A DNA stretch of 64,000 nucleotides from Vicia villosa (Eukaryota > Streptophyta > Magnoliopsida > Fabales > Fabaceae), in assembly GCF_029867415.1 (NCBI RefSeq), contig NC_081182.1:41713462-41777461 (forward strand). The letters are read 5' to 3'. The notes beneath the pieces are model-generated. The model worked only from the letters and a program-made list of their open reading frames with translations, was not told where the DNA came from and ran no database searches. Within the stretch, counting starts at the first letter, position 1; each line of letters starts with the position of its first letter. The position numbers were made by a program, and so were the translations under genes. Below, one piece after another: positions 49,172-61,289 of this stretch.

Positions 49172-51060
49172 GCGAAGAAATTGATCTGTCTTGATTGCCT
49201 TCTTCGGAACGTCTGTCAGCTGCTTCTGACTTGACTTCTCATAAAATGATACTTTGTCTCAATATGTCTGCTTCTCCCGTGTAGTATTGGATTCTTGACA
49301 AGATTGATTGCAGTCTTGTTATCAATCATCAGATTCAGAGGCTTGTCTACTTTGATCTTCAAATCCTGCAATAGATTCAAAAGTTGCACAGCTTGACATG
49401 CAGCTACAACGCCTGCAATTTACTCAGCTTCACACGTTGATAGTGCAACAACAAGTTGCTTCTTGGAACACCAAGAAATAGGACCTCCCAGAAACTTAAA
49501 CAAGTATCCAGAAGTACTTCTTCTATCAACTCTATCTCCACACCAATCAGAATCAGAGTAAATCATCAACTCTATATTTGTCTTCCTTCCATAAGGAATA
49601 GTCCTCCAAACTTCAGAGTTTCCTTGATATACCTCATACTCCTGACAGCAGCTTGATAATAGGACCACTTAGGTTTACTCATGAACCTACTAATCATTCC
49701 AACTGCATAGCAAATATTAGGTCTGGTATTACACAAATACCTTAAAGAACCAACCAACTCTTTGAAAGTTGTAGCATCCACATCCTCACCATCAGAGCCA
49801 GAATCCAATTTATGGTTGGTTTCTGATGGAGCGATAACAGCCTTACAGTTCTTCAGCTTAAATCTCTTCAGAAGCTCAAGTTCATACTTCAATTGATGAA
49901 AAACTATACCTTCTCAGAGTACAATACCTCCATTCCTAGAAAGTATACCAGCTTTCCAAGGTAATTCATTTCAAACGCATTCATCATAATCTTCTTAAAC
50001 TTAACTACCTCTTCAGAACAGCTACCTGTCATCAATATATCATCAACATAGAGACACACCACAATTATATTGCCTTCAAAATGTTGTACATAAACTCCAT
50101 ATTCCATCTCACATTTCTGAAACCCCTGCTTCTTGAAAAATGAATCAATCTTCAAGTTCCAGGCTCTAGGTAGGGGTGTTCGCGGGCCGGTTTCGTTCGG
50201 TTTTGAGAGAATTCGATACCCAAACCGATTAAAATTAAATGGATTGGTTTGGATTGGACTTATAATTTTTTGCGATAAAGCCCAAACCGAACCGATCCGA
50301 GAAACAATAGATTGATTTAGGTTGGATTGATCGGGTAGATAAAAAATGCAAAAATATTTTTAAAAAATAACTTATTTACAAAAATTAATTTTTCATTATA
50401 TTATAAAAAATATAATATTAATAGTGTTCAAATTTAAATATTATACTAGAAATTTTTCTCAAATAGATTCAAAAATATCTAACAAGAAAAAGATCTAAGA
50501 TTAAGACTTTTGAATCTATAACTAGTCACTTGAATTAATATGATAATGAATGTGTTTCATAACTTTATGTTCATTTATCATATTACACTATCAATTTTCT
50601 AATAACAAACTAAAATAGCATAACTTGTCCACACACAACATTTAATTTTTTTTCTTATTGAAGTTGAATGCTTCGTAGTAATTTTCATGATAATTAATTA
50701 TGGTTGGTTTGGGTTGGGCTTGCGGGTAGAAAATTGAAAATCTGATGCCTGAACCGATTGTCATTGGATTTCATTGCTTTGGTTCGGTTCTTGCCCGAAT
50801 TGAAAAAATATCCAACCCAAACACTATAGTTTGGTTCAGATTATGGTTTGGTTTGGATTTACCCGAACCAATGAACACCCCTAGCTCTAGGCGCTTGCTT
50901 CAATCCATACGAGGCTCTATGTAACTTGTACACCACCCCTTCCTGATTCTTTTTCACAAATCTAGGAGGTTGTGACACATATACCTCTTCTTGTAACGGA
51001 CCATTCAGAAATGCAGACTTCACATCTAGATGCATCAGAGGCCAATTCCTATTTGTAGCT
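49172..51060 (-). pseudogene. Copia RT and RNase H pseudogene
   Basis: From right to left the minus strand reads [35 protein letters not shown], then the MITE, then WNLKIDSFFKKQGFQKCEME, CLYVDDILMTGSC, LGKLVYFLGMEVL, LRYLCNTRPNICYAVGMISR, DSDWCGDRVDRRSTSGYLFK and VVALSTCEAE. A TAA replaces the Tyr expected after CEAE, and the rest of RNase H follows (DNKTAINLV). Frames change at least twice. Confidence 0.83.
50171..50883. mobile_element. hAT-type MITE inserted in Copia RT
   Basis: 713 bp with perfect 11-bp inverted ends TAGGGGTGTTC/GAACACCCCTA and a perfect 8-bp duplication GCTCTAGG at 50163-50170 and 50884-50891. Subterminal AACCGAACCGA/GGTTTGGATT-type repeats are present. It splits the RT motif GLKQAPRAW. 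Confidence 0.93.
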
Positions 51061-51784
51061 AAAGCAAATCACCATTTTGATTGTTTCATGTCTAGCTACA
51101 CGCGCAAATACCTCCAAGTAATCTAGCATAGGTTTCTGAAGAAAACCTCTGGCCACTAGCCTTACTTTACGCTTGCCAATTGATCCATATGGCTTAAGCT
51201 TTATTTTGAAAACTCACCTGACGCTGATGGATTTCTTTTCCTTTGGAATCTTAATCAACTCTTAAGTCTTCTTTCTTTCTATAGCCTCAATTTCTTCTTT
51301 CATGGCATTTAGCATACTTTCTTCTTAAGAGCCTCTTCAATACCCATGGGTTTAGAGTCTACTAACATGACACACTGAAAAAAATTATCCTTCAGAGTCT
51401 ACTTTAGTGTACTACGATGTGTCAAATTCTACAAACCTTCTTTGTATTCGTATGATTATTTGTGGTCTCTAAACAATATGAGATACTTGACCACCTTCAG
51501 AAATTGGATCGCCTTCAGAAGCTCTTTCTTCAGAAGTTCCAACTTTAGAGTAATGACGGGCGTCAGAGGCTGGACTACCTTCAGAGGGTCCACCTCAGAG
51601 TCATGATTACCACCAGATTCAAAATCTGGATCAGAATTAGATTCATCATTGTCTCATCTTTAGAGTCTTTAGAATCATCTTCTGAATCTGACTCTTCTAC
51701 ATAACTTTCAAGTTTTGACTTATCTTCAGGAATGAATTCAGACTTGCTCCAATCCCATGCTTCTGACTCTTTTATAGTGACGTC

Positions 51785-52705
51785 TTAGTTGACTTCAACT
51801 TTATTAGTTTCTGGACAATAAAGCTTATAAGCACTTGTACTGTGGTACCCTACCATAATCATTACTTTATTTCTATCATTCAGCTTTTGTCTTCTAGCTT
51901 CTGGAACATGTTTGTAACATACAAAACCAAAAACCTTCAGATGGCTAACACTTTTCTTATCTCTAGTCCACTTCTCTAAAGGAACAATTTTCTTCATCTT
52001 CTTCGTTGGACACTTGTTCAGCAAATAAGTTTCTCCCCACAAGATGTTAGGAAGCTTATTTTCCTTCAGCATGCTTCTCGTCATATCAAGCAAAGAACGA
52101 TTTCTTCTTTCAGCAAGACCATTATGTTGAGGAGTATAGGGAGCAATAACCTCATGCTCAATTCCATTCTCATCATAGAACTTCTGGAATTCTCTAGAGG
52201 TATACTCACCTCCACCATCCGTTCTGAGAATTTTCAGCTTCTGGCCACTCTGTTTCTCATCCTTCACCTTGAACTTCTGGAAAACAATAAACACCTCATG
52301 TTTAAACTTAATGAGTGTTACCCACGTTATTCTTGTTAACTCGTCCAAAAAAGACACAAAATATTTATTTTCTCCAAGTGAAGATTCTGGAAATGGTCCA
52401 CACACGTTAGAATGCACTACTATCAAAGCATGTTTTGCTCTTGGGGCTACTTCTGACACAAATGGAAATCTGGGTTGCTTACCTTTCATGCATACCTCAC
52501 ATGACTTCTCAGGCTTCACAATCTTCGGAATGCCACGCACGAGCTTCTTAAAACTCATATGCCATAGGTTTATGTAGTTCAGATGCCCCAACCTCTTGTG
52601 CCATAACTTATTATCCTCTTCAGCGTCTTCTGTACTAAGACATTCTGTTTCAGCTGTCTCCACATTCACCTTGAATGTTCTGTTGCTTCCCTGATCAGAT
52701 TCCAT
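51785..52705 (-). pseudogene. Copia integrase region
   Basis: A 306-codon open piece holds the GAG-pre-integrase ([34 protein letters not shown]) and integrase core. DDE residues sit in [12 protein letters not shown] (expected D changed to N), [11 protein letters not shown] and [10 protein letters not shown]. The Asp to Asn change and the missing residues near [15 protein letters not shown] indicate decay. The stretch 51061-51784 is the degraded linker between integrase and RT; 52706-53004 holds protease remnants. Confidence 0.82.
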
Positions 52706-53004
52706 AATCAGCTTCTAATTGGAATCATACAACTTCAAGAGATTGTCCTTCATGACAACCGAGAAACCTTTCTCAATAAGCTGACCCACACTCATCAGAT
52801 TTCTCTTAATTCCAGAAACATACCAAAAGTAGAGGTTTTTGACTTCTGGAATCTATCACCGCGTCTACTCTTGGCTTCTGAACAAGAATGCTTCTGGTCC
52901 TTCTTGACAAACTAAAATTTCAGAGCTTGCTCAACCTCCCTCTCAAAGGTTCTTTCAGTCAGACGCAACTCTTGCGCCTCTAGACTGCTTTGCAGCTCTT
53001 CTAT

Positions 53005-53574
53005 TCACATGGTGTCCAGATCTTTAAAATGTTCAATTGCTACAACAATGTAATCAAATTGAGGAGTAAGAGACCTCAATACATTTTCTATGATTACTTG
53101 TTCAAAAAAGGTTTCTCCCCAAGCTTTCATCTCATTAGTGATTAGAATCACTCTGGAGATGTACTCAGATACCTTCTCGTTGTTCTTCATGTCGAGATTC
53201 TCATACTGCTTTCTCAGGGACTGAAGCTTCACCTTTTTCACTGATGTGTCACCACCGTAACATCTGACCAGTGTGTCCCACGCCTCCTTCTCCATCGTCG
53301 AATCAACTATTTTCTCAAACAAGTTCACATCCCACACATTGTGGATGAAGAACAACGCCTTCTGATATTTTTTCCCTTAGGTCACGCTGAGCATTTCTCT
53401 GTGCGTCATTTGCATCTTCTGGAAGTGCAACTGAGACATAACCATCGTCGACGAGATCAAGAGCATCTTGAGCGCCAAACAACACACGCATCTGAATCTT
53501 CCAACGTTCCAGTTCTTACCGTCGAACACTGGAAGTTTGGTACTCAGACCACCATTTCCGTTCATCCTCAACCT
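53005..53574 (-). pseudogene. Copia gag
   Basis: The N-terminus MNGNGGLSTKLPVFDGKNWN starts near 53565. A one-base loss just after NWN puts the next part (KIQMRVLFGAQDALDLVDDG) in another frame. The second piece reads VDSTMEKEAWDTLVRCYGGD, KLQSLRKQYENLDMKNNEKV and VSEYISRVILITNEMKAWGE. This is the UBN2-type gag domain; no zinc knuckle was found. Confidence 0.8.
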
Positions 53575-53766
53575 TGTGCAAGTGTCTCAGATCTCACCAA
53601 ACACAGTGTTCCCAATCCCGCAGAATCAGAAAATGTGATTCTGTTCCGATTTTGTTCAAGATTCTACACGAATACAAGAACTAAAGTCAATCACACAAGG
53701 CCTCACCGTTTCACTCGTGTTTCCCATGTTTTCCCGTGGATCTTAATCGGAGCTCTAGATATCAAT

Positions 53767-53962
53767 TGTTATTGCACAAGGTTTAAGAAAGCAAAAGGAA
53801 TAGTATTACTACTCTGTAATGACGACTACAAAAGTGTAAGAAAAAATGATTAGGTTTTAAACGACAACTGCTACTAATCTATTTATATATTGAAAAATTA
53901 GGGCTACATGGACAACCTACTAAAATACTAAATTATCCTTCAATAATTAACAACTAACAACG
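53767..53962 (-). repeat. 5' LTR of Copia element 3
   Basis: 196 bp, plus strand TGTTATTGCACAAGG to ACTAACAACG; the last A of CA appears mutated. The minus strand next to it reads TTGATATCTAGAGCTCCG, a worn primer site. Confidence 0.75.
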
Positions 53963-54475
53963 GGAAAATATAATTGACCATCCAACTGATCGTATACTTT
54001 TACTGTAAAAAAAAGAATATGGAAGAAAGAGTCATTGGTAAAAGTTAATATTGTAATGGCAGTTAAGTAAACTACTTGCCATATATTTTATCTAATAATT
54101 AATTAAGAGTTTAATTGGTATGTATTAGCAATGTAAAAAGTTTTACTTCATTGGTCCATCACAATTATTTAACACATTTAAGAAAAAGTTAAACACATAA
54201 AAAAAATGTAACGGTGGTTATACGGTAAAGAATAAAAAAATTAATTCATTAATTAATATAAGTAACAATTTAATTTTATGCAAATAGGAAGTAATTATAA
54301 AAATACTCATAATTATATATAAATAAATATATAATGACGTGTATTAGAGGAATAACATGATTAGGATAAATCTCAAGGCTAGAGGAGTATTAATAAAAAT
54401 ACTTAAAAACTCTTAGGTTGCTGCTTACAATTAACCCACTGAAAATGATCTCCTTTTTATTTTAAACTAGTCTGA
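53963..54475. other. AT-rich intergenic DNA
   Basis: No gene or classified repeat recognised. Confidence 0.4.
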
Positions 54476-54668
54476 GATCTGTGTTGTTGTCCGAGTACAT
54501 TATTTATGGTGTAATAATTTTTGAACGATATGAAAAAGTGAAGTAAAAAAGTTTGACCAAATTATATATATAAAATAGAAATTAACTATTTAATTTTTTT
54601 TATTTATAAGATATTAGTATTATAAAAATTAAGTTCTAAATTAAAATAATGATCCACAAAAAAGGCTT
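54476..54668. repeat. Dispersed repeat, copy 2
   Basis: Related to 41146-41348 in order and sequence (GTACATTATTTATGGTGTAA, AAGTTTGACCAAATTATATA, AATGATCCACAAAAAA). Confidence 0.65.
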
Positions 54669-54779
54669 AAGTGTATTGAATAATCCTAGAAGAAAAAAAA
54701 TATTTATAAATAAGAATTTTGTCTCTCAAACTAAAATAATGATTGATTAAATTAAAATCGATATTATGTTGATTGTGAC

Positions 54780-55830
54780 CCGTGAAATAAATAAAAAAAT
54801 TATTTAAATTAAAATTAAAATATCAATCATACTATTAAATAAGATGTGGGATTTTATTATAACCTTTTAAAACAAAACAATTGGCTTCACCTATAAAAGA
54901 ATATCATCGAGTTCACCAACAATTGACTGTATTGAAATGTTTAAATGGTGTAATTATTATTTATGTTATGTATATATTACTAAAAATAAAAATATATTTT
55001 ATCTGTTTTTTAAAGCCATGCTATTTATTAGAAAACATTACCAACAAAACATTATATATAATAATATTTATTTATGTCTAGAATGAATTAAAATTTATAT
55101 TATTTTAATGTATATAATAATAGTTACCTCACATTGAATTAAGATTTATATAATTTTAATGTATAGAATAATAGTCCATTAGAATTATTCACCCAGAATA
55201 AAAATAATAATAAATATCAATATTTAAATAGTTTAATTGTCATTATAGATCAATTTTGCCATTCTCTATGATCCGTGAAATAAATAAAAAATTTATTTAA
55301 ATTAAAATTAAAAAATAAATTATACTATTAAATAAGATTTGAGATTTTATTATAACCTTTTATAACAAAACAATTGGCTTCGCCTACAAAAGAATATCAT
55401 CATATTCTGAGTTCACCAACAATAATGCATTTGAAATGTTGAAATTATATCTTTTTCTCTATCAAAACAACCGTGGCCTTTTAAATAGTGTAATTATTAT
55501 TTATGTTATTATATATTATTAAGAATAAAAATATACTTTATCTGTTTTTTAAAGCCATGTTATCTATTAGCAAGAAAACAATACCAACAAAATATTATAT
55601 ATAATAATAATTATTTATGTCAGAATGAATTAAAATTTCTTTATTTTAATGTATATAATAATTATCAATTATCTCATATTGAATTAAGATTTATATAACT
55701 TTAATTTAATGTGTAGAATAATAGTCAATTAAAACATTATTGAATTATCCTACCCAGAATAAGAATAACAATAAAACCAATATCCAAATAGTTTAATTGT
55801 CATTGTAGATCAATTTTGCCACTCTCTACA
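54780..55830. repeat. Imperfect tandem duplication of about 0.5 kb
   Basis: Unit 1 (54780-55272) and unit 2 (55273-55830) both run from CCGTGAAATAAATAAA through AACAAAACAATTGGCTTC, TTTTTTAAAGCCATG and TTTAATTGTCATT.TAGATCA to ATTTTGCCA.TCTCTA. Small indels separate them. No coding content was recognised. Confidence 0.85.
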
Positions 55831-55889
55831 AGTGGCTTCCTTGGTTAATATGTGGCATTTCAACTACTAATATCCAAAAAGTAAAGACC

Positions 55890-56815
55890 TACTTTGTGCA
55901 TGCCAAAGCCATTGCAAACTTTTCCTTCTCAGGAGTTATTCAATTAATGAGTTTTCCATGGCATAGAAAAGTTAGAAGATTAACCAAGGGGGAGATGTGT
56001 TGTGAAGATTAACCATGGTTGTTGTTTTTTCAATCTAGCATTGCAAAACAATTTTCAATAAATTTGTATTGTTTTGATCTTCTCTCGAATCATGCTCGAT
56101 GTCTGTTATACAGAAACTAAACATCCCATTACATGTTGCATATTTGAGAGAAGAAAAATTTATTTACTAAAGCAGCTTAAACATAACTTACCAGCATTTG
56201 GCTTTGTTCTAAGTAAGAAAATAGTACATGGTTTTTTGATTCTCCAACAGAATCGAGAGTGTTGAATAATGATGGCAATCACGTTCATTTTCAATTTTGC
56301 CAGCCATTTTCCATTTCATATCAAAGATAACAAATATGTTTGGCCACCATATCTTAAAGAGTTACTTCTACTATGTTTGGCAATTATATTTTTACTTATT
56401 CACACATTGGTTTTGCATCATACACATTTGGTTAATTAGAAATGAAGAAAACTATAATAATGAAGTATTTTGTAATTTAATTTCAATGAAATGTGAGAAT
56501 AATATTATACCTGATAAACGGGGAATACTCTTTTATAGTTAGGACATGACCGCAAAATGTAATGTCTCTTTGTATCTCTGCCAAAGCCCTTGCAAACTTC
56601 CTCTTCCAATGGACTCTTCAAATGAGTCTTCCATGGCATACAAAGAGTTGGAAGATTAACCAATGAGGCAATGTGCTAAGAAGATTAACCATAATTGTTG
56701 TTTTTCATCTACCATTGCAAAACAATACTCACTAAATTTGTATTGTTCTGATCCTTCTATCTAGTCATGTTCATTGTCTTCTATACATAAACTAAGCATG
56801 CCATGATATGTTGCA
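55890..56815. repeat. Direct repeat pair of about 250 bp
   Basis: 55890-56140 and 56563-56815 share GCCAAAGCC.TTGCAAACTT, TTCCATGGCATA, GAAGATTAACCA and TTGTATTGTT.TGATC.TTCT. The spacer 56141-56562 is AT-rich. Identity unknown; no intact frame. Confidence 0.7.
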
Positions 56816-57162
56816 TACCTGCATAATTCCAACTTTTCCCCATTCATTTGAACCATATGGTGAAAATTTTAACTGTGAGAACAACAATTGCATGGTTACA
56901 AAAAAAAGTATATTAGTGAACACAAAGACTACATTTGTTGTTTTGCAGTGCACACATAAAAAACTAAGCACTGCCATGAATTAAATCCAAACAAAAAAAA
57001 TGCAAAGATACCATTTCTATACTAAACCCGACATTTTTAGCACTACCATAAATTAAATTCAAACAAAAAATATGCAAAGATAGCATTTTTACAAACGTAA
57101 ACAAAAACCCAAATGACAAGTTATTAAGAAAAATATGAGATGGAGTTATTAGAAAATAAGGG

Positions 57163-57249
57163 TATAATTGACAAGTTATAACATTAAATTATAAAACGAC
57201 ACTTAAATAGGGATATAATTGACAAGTTATAACATTAAATTATAAAACG
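57163..57249. repeat. 51-bp tandem repeat
   Basis: TATAATTGACAAGTTATAAC and the following ATTAAATTATAAAACGA occur at 57163 and again at 57214 with a 51-bp period. Confidence 0.9.
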
Positions 57250-57958
57250 AGGTACTGCTGGACATGACAACTTTTTTTGTACTCTGTTTGATGCAGAAAT
57301 TAATCATGGTACTGGACAAAAAATATGGCAAGGTACTGGACAAAATCATAATTTCTTGTCCCCCACTAAACCATGTGACAACTTTTTGTCCCAAGCACTA
57401 ATTATCAACAAAATATCAAAAAATTAATTTTAACTCTCTTTTAATATTTTAATTCATAAATATAATATGTTATATGTTATATATCAAAAAAATGTAATAA
57501 TAAAAATTATACTATTTTTATTCGGTTCATTGACATATAAAATAAAGTAGAGAAAAAAATCTCAATTTATTATTTTTCTTCTCTTCTCATTATTTAATAT
57601 TTTGATTCAAAAATATTAATAAAAAAATATTATATAAGAAATTATATTATTTTGTCTGCTGCATAAACATATTAAACAAAGTAGAGTAAAAGAATTATTT
57701 CTTCATCTTTTTTCCTCCTTATTATTTAATATTTTGATTCATCAATATTATATTTTATATATCAATAAATAATATTATATTAAAAATTGTATTATTTTGT
57801 CCGGTGCATGGACATATCAAGCAAAATCCAGAAAATAGTTGTCCAGTCCAGTAACCATCAAACACAGTACAATACAAAAAGTTGTCTTGTACTGTTCTGT
57901 ACTGTCTAGTACTGTTCTGTTCAGTACTTCATAATTTACAAATCAAACGCACCCTTAA
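57250..57958. repeat. Foldback-like repeat with GTACTG motifs
   Basis: The left part (GACAACTTTTTTTGTACTC, TGTTTGATG, GTACTGGACAAAA) is matched in inverse orientation by the right part (complement GACAACTTTTTGTATTGTAC, TGTTTGATGG, TACTGGACTGGACAA). Internally, short units such as ATTTAATATTTTGATTCA recur. The block TAAAACGA occurs on both sides (57241-57248 and about 57977), which could be an 8-bp duplication. Exact ends are not fixed. Confidence 0.5.
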
Positions 57959-58439
57959 ATAGGAAAAAAAAATTCCTCTAAAACGACACTTAAAAAGGAA
58001 TAGAGAGAGTAGTAGATAGTAGATAGTAGTCATAGTAGATAGTAGAAGATGTATTATTTTTAAGTTGAATTCCAACATGGTAGTAGAAAGTCTTGTGGTG
58101 GATTGTGATAACATTATATTATCGAGTTTGGTGCTTTGATTCAAAAGTGTAACAATTTGTTTTTATTTTTAAAAAATCTCTTACTGAGTTTTTAATTATT
58201 AATGAAATGCAGTGATTTATTCTGGTAAGAAAATAATAGATGCACTGATAGACATCATGTGCATAAGAGTAGACACCAACTATAAACATTTACAGTAGTA
58301 GGTGAAATGAATGGCAGTTGCATTACACTATCAACAAACTAGGGTTCCATAGCTGTCTATCTCAAAGAGATAAAACAAGACATAAAGTGTCAAAATAACA
58401 CAACCATCTTTCACGGCATCTTAATGTGTATACACGAAT

Positions 58440-59268
58440 TGCTCAAAAGTGGAATTTAAGATCCTCTCACCGCTGATCCACCAGATAGACAGAGAACAAT
58501 CATAACATCATAGCTCCATCTTGATCAGTTTCATATCCAAAAGAAATATATGAGGCTTATTTCTTCAACTAATACCTATTTATATCATTATTTCATCTGC
58601 ATCTGCTTATAAAGTATTCAAATTCCAAAACACTGGTCTAACGTGCAGACATGAGAAGTTATGCGTAAAAATCTCTGTTTGGTAGATATCCTTATCACCT
58701 AAAACAATGGAATCGCTGTCAAGGTACAATCGATTATCCTCTTGGAAAGCTATGCAAATAAAATTCATCAAAAGATAGGCGCTCCACTGCAACAGGATGC
58801 AAATACTTCATACGTCAGAAACAATTAGATTTCCACAAGAAAATGAGTGAACATAAATGTGAGTGTGTTCAATGCATAGCCTGGATTTAAGCACAATAGT
58901 CATGATCAAGAATGTAGGTTGGATAAGGAGATGTTGTTTCGCCATCTCTTCTTTAAGGAATGGTATCCTCAATGAAGGGGTTGCCAAAACAGACATTGGT
59001 CTTGCGCCCAGGAGAGAGGATGATGGAGCAGACACTGTGGTCGTCGTTGGGATTTGCCATAATGTGATTGATGAAAGTTGCTTTTGGTCAACATTCGCGA
59101 GAGGGAAGAAGACGGTGGTAGCAAGGGATTTCCCATAGGCGGTGCCACTGTACTGACCTGAGGATCAGAACCAAAAAAGGGGCCACTGGCGTCTTGCACA
59201 TTATTGATGATGAAGATGAGGGGGTGTACTTGCAAGGCACTCCGACGATCAAGTAAGTAGAAGAACAT
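58440..59268 (-). other. Possible unidentified transcribed region
   Basis: On the minus strand AAACCCTAAACACTAAATCG, typical of plant 5' leaders, precedes ATG at 59268. That frame reads MFFYLLDRRSALQVHPLIFI and NNVQDASGPFFGSDPQ, followed by a GTCAGT donor-like site. Farther on, at about 58745-58610, QEDNRLYLDSDSIVLGDKDI and YQTEIFTHNFSCLHV form another open piece. I recognise no family and cannot link the parts by splice sites. It may be a short gene, a non-coding RNA or a fragment. Confidence 0.22.
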
Positions 59269-59960
59269 ATACGATTTAGTGTTTAGGGTTTTAGAATTGT
59301 GTTACCTGCCCCTTTCGAGTGAGAGAGTTTATATAATACCCCCAGTGCATGGCCAATATTGGTTCGCGTTTTGGGCTAGATCGTGGACTTAGGCCAAAAA
59401 CACATGACTCAGGATTTTAGAAGTAAACCTAGGGATCTTGGGAGACCGCTTGAAATTAGCTGTCACGCGAGCAGAAGGGTGCTCCTGGTCGACTGGGGGT
59501 CTGACGGGCGAGATCTGGGGAGTCGAGTATTCAACCAAAAATGCGGGAGTTAATTTGGTCGACAGGATCGTTGCAAGCTCGGTAACGGGTAGAGGAGGTG
59601 ACGCTCCTTCTGCCTTTAAGCGATTGTGCCTAGGTCGTTGGTCCGCCCTATATATGGATTGGGTCGTCCCTATTGTCGGGCTAGTCCATAACACAAATAT
59701 TAAGTTATTTTATAGAGAATGCAAGATATTGCTTCTTAATAACTAATACTCATCTTAATTCATATTTATTAGATTTAGATTTAGAAATAAAATGAAAAAT
59801 AATAAGAAGACGAGTGTGCGATTTATTAGATTTAGATTTAGAAATAAAATGAAAAACAATAAGAAGACGAGTGTGAGATAATGGTTTTATTATTTGTAAT
59901 TGAAATAACCCAACTATTTTGGCTACCACAATTTATTTTACTTCTTTATCATTATTTAGC
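59269..59960. other. Intergenic; moderately GC-rich block
   Basis: 59350-59700 is richer in GC than its surroundings and includes a direct repeat further right (GATTTATTAGATTTAGATTT at 59761-59780 and 59820). No gene recognised. Confidence 0.35.
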
Positions 59961-60091
59961 ACCTTACCACTTGGCTGGAGTGAGCGTTTTGAAGTCGGAG
60001 TTGAACACACACCCTTTCTTTCATAGCTCCAATGCCTTACCACTGGACTAGAGTAAGAATTATGAAGTTATGATGCCTTTAAATCATGTTA
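59961..60091 (-). repeat. SINE-like tRNA-related repeat
   Basis: On the minus strand CCAGTGGTAAGGCATTGGAG resembles a Pol III box A region and GTGTTCAACTCC lies where box B would be. Related modules occur at 63250-63600. The Maximus-type LTR at 60092 starts within this repeat (AAATCATGTTA). Confidence 0.4.
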
Positions 60092-61289
60092 TGAAGGTAG
60101 AGAAAAACATAAGAAATGCGGGGGTTTAAATTGGGTTTTCTAAAAACTTTTCTTCTTTGGGAAAACTATTTGTAATAGTCAATGAGATAGTTCAAAGGAA
60201 GAAGAAAAATAACACTTCCGGTTATCTAGGTTCACCTTAGAAAAGGCTAATCTTGTCCACCTGCCAAGGTGATTTCGCTTTAGAAAAGGACTTAATCCAC
60301 TAATCTTGAAAGATTACAAACAACCTCTAATAGTCTAGAAAGACATCTTAGTTTTCTCAAGTATACAGACTAACAACCTAGTCACTTGAGGAATACAAAT
60401 CTCAACAGATTTACCAATGATAATGTTTACAAGATATTGCTTCTAAAAAGCATATTGAAACATAAATTGTTTGGCATAAATGTTAACACAATCTTATGAG
60501 AAACAAATCTTGTGTTCTAGAGATTCTTACAAACTAGATTTCTCATAATGGAATGTTTAGTACAGTTTCTCTAAGATCTTTCTTTCTCTTTTTCTCTTTG
60601 AAGTTTATTTGTTGAGTTTGAAATATAGCTTGAATAACTTTGTGAATTTATAACATCTTCCGATGAGATTGTCTCTTATATATAGTCCTAATAAAAATAT
60701 GATTGTTGAGATAGGACAAGACGTAGCTTTCCTTGACGGAATGGCTCAAAAAAGTCGTGGGGAACAAAGAACACATCAAAGACGAAATCGTGCAATACGT
60801 CCTGCAATGGTGGAAAAGGTGATGTACTATTGTACCATATTGCTTCTATTGCAAGTTTTTGATCATTCTTCATTTGAGATGTACTTCTTATTTGAAGTAG
60901 AGAGCAGTGAAGAAGTCTTCAGAGTTATAAATATCAGCTTATCTGAAAGACATTTTCTTAAATCTGAGCCGGAGGCGAAGAGCATATCTGAGTTGAATTC
61001 TGATCTTGAATAGTAGCTTCGCTTCAGAACAGTTGTAAATCCTTATTCTGATGAGTCATTCATTATTCTTCAGAACGGCTGATGTCACTTCAGAATTGAG
61101 ATGAATAGTTCTTCTAATGTATGATGACGCTGATTCTGATGATTTTTTGGACAATAATCCTAATCAACCAAAATAGTGAATCTGCACACTTAAGAAACTA
61201 TTAGAGTACAAAATTGTTACATAACAATTATATGTATTTTTATCTTCGAAGCATAAAGATTGAATGCATAACTAAATCTTGTTCTAACA
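60092..61289 (-). repeat. 3' LTR of SIRE/Maximus-type Copia element
   Basis: 1198 bp on the minus strand from TGTTAGAACAAGATTTAG at 61289 to CTCTACCTTCA at 60092. It has repeated TCAGAA/TTCTGAA-type motifs and ends similarly to the LTR at 27780. Confidence 0.75.

Larger units (their letters stand above)
48934..53962 (-). mobile_element. Ty1/Copia LTR retrotransposon, degraded, with nested MITE
   Basis: Two LTRs (48934-49154 and 53767-53962) sharing TGCACAAGGTTTAAGAAAGC and TTACTACTCTG.AATGACGAC enclose minus-strand gag, integrase, RT and RNase H remnants. The RT is split by a hAT MITE (50171-50883). Stops, frameshifts and unequal LTRs show that it is older than the Copia at 8530. Flanks ATGAA and GGAAA do not give a clean target duplication. 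Confidence 0.88.

Noticed and set aside
48929..53967. 5-bp target duplication of Copia element 3
   Set aside because: The flanks read ATGAA and GGAAA; they do not match, so no duplication is claimed.
59389..59746. Overlapping ORFs of about 100 codons on both strands
   Set aside because: They reflect a GC-richer block with few stops; neither frame shows a recognisable motif or a start context.
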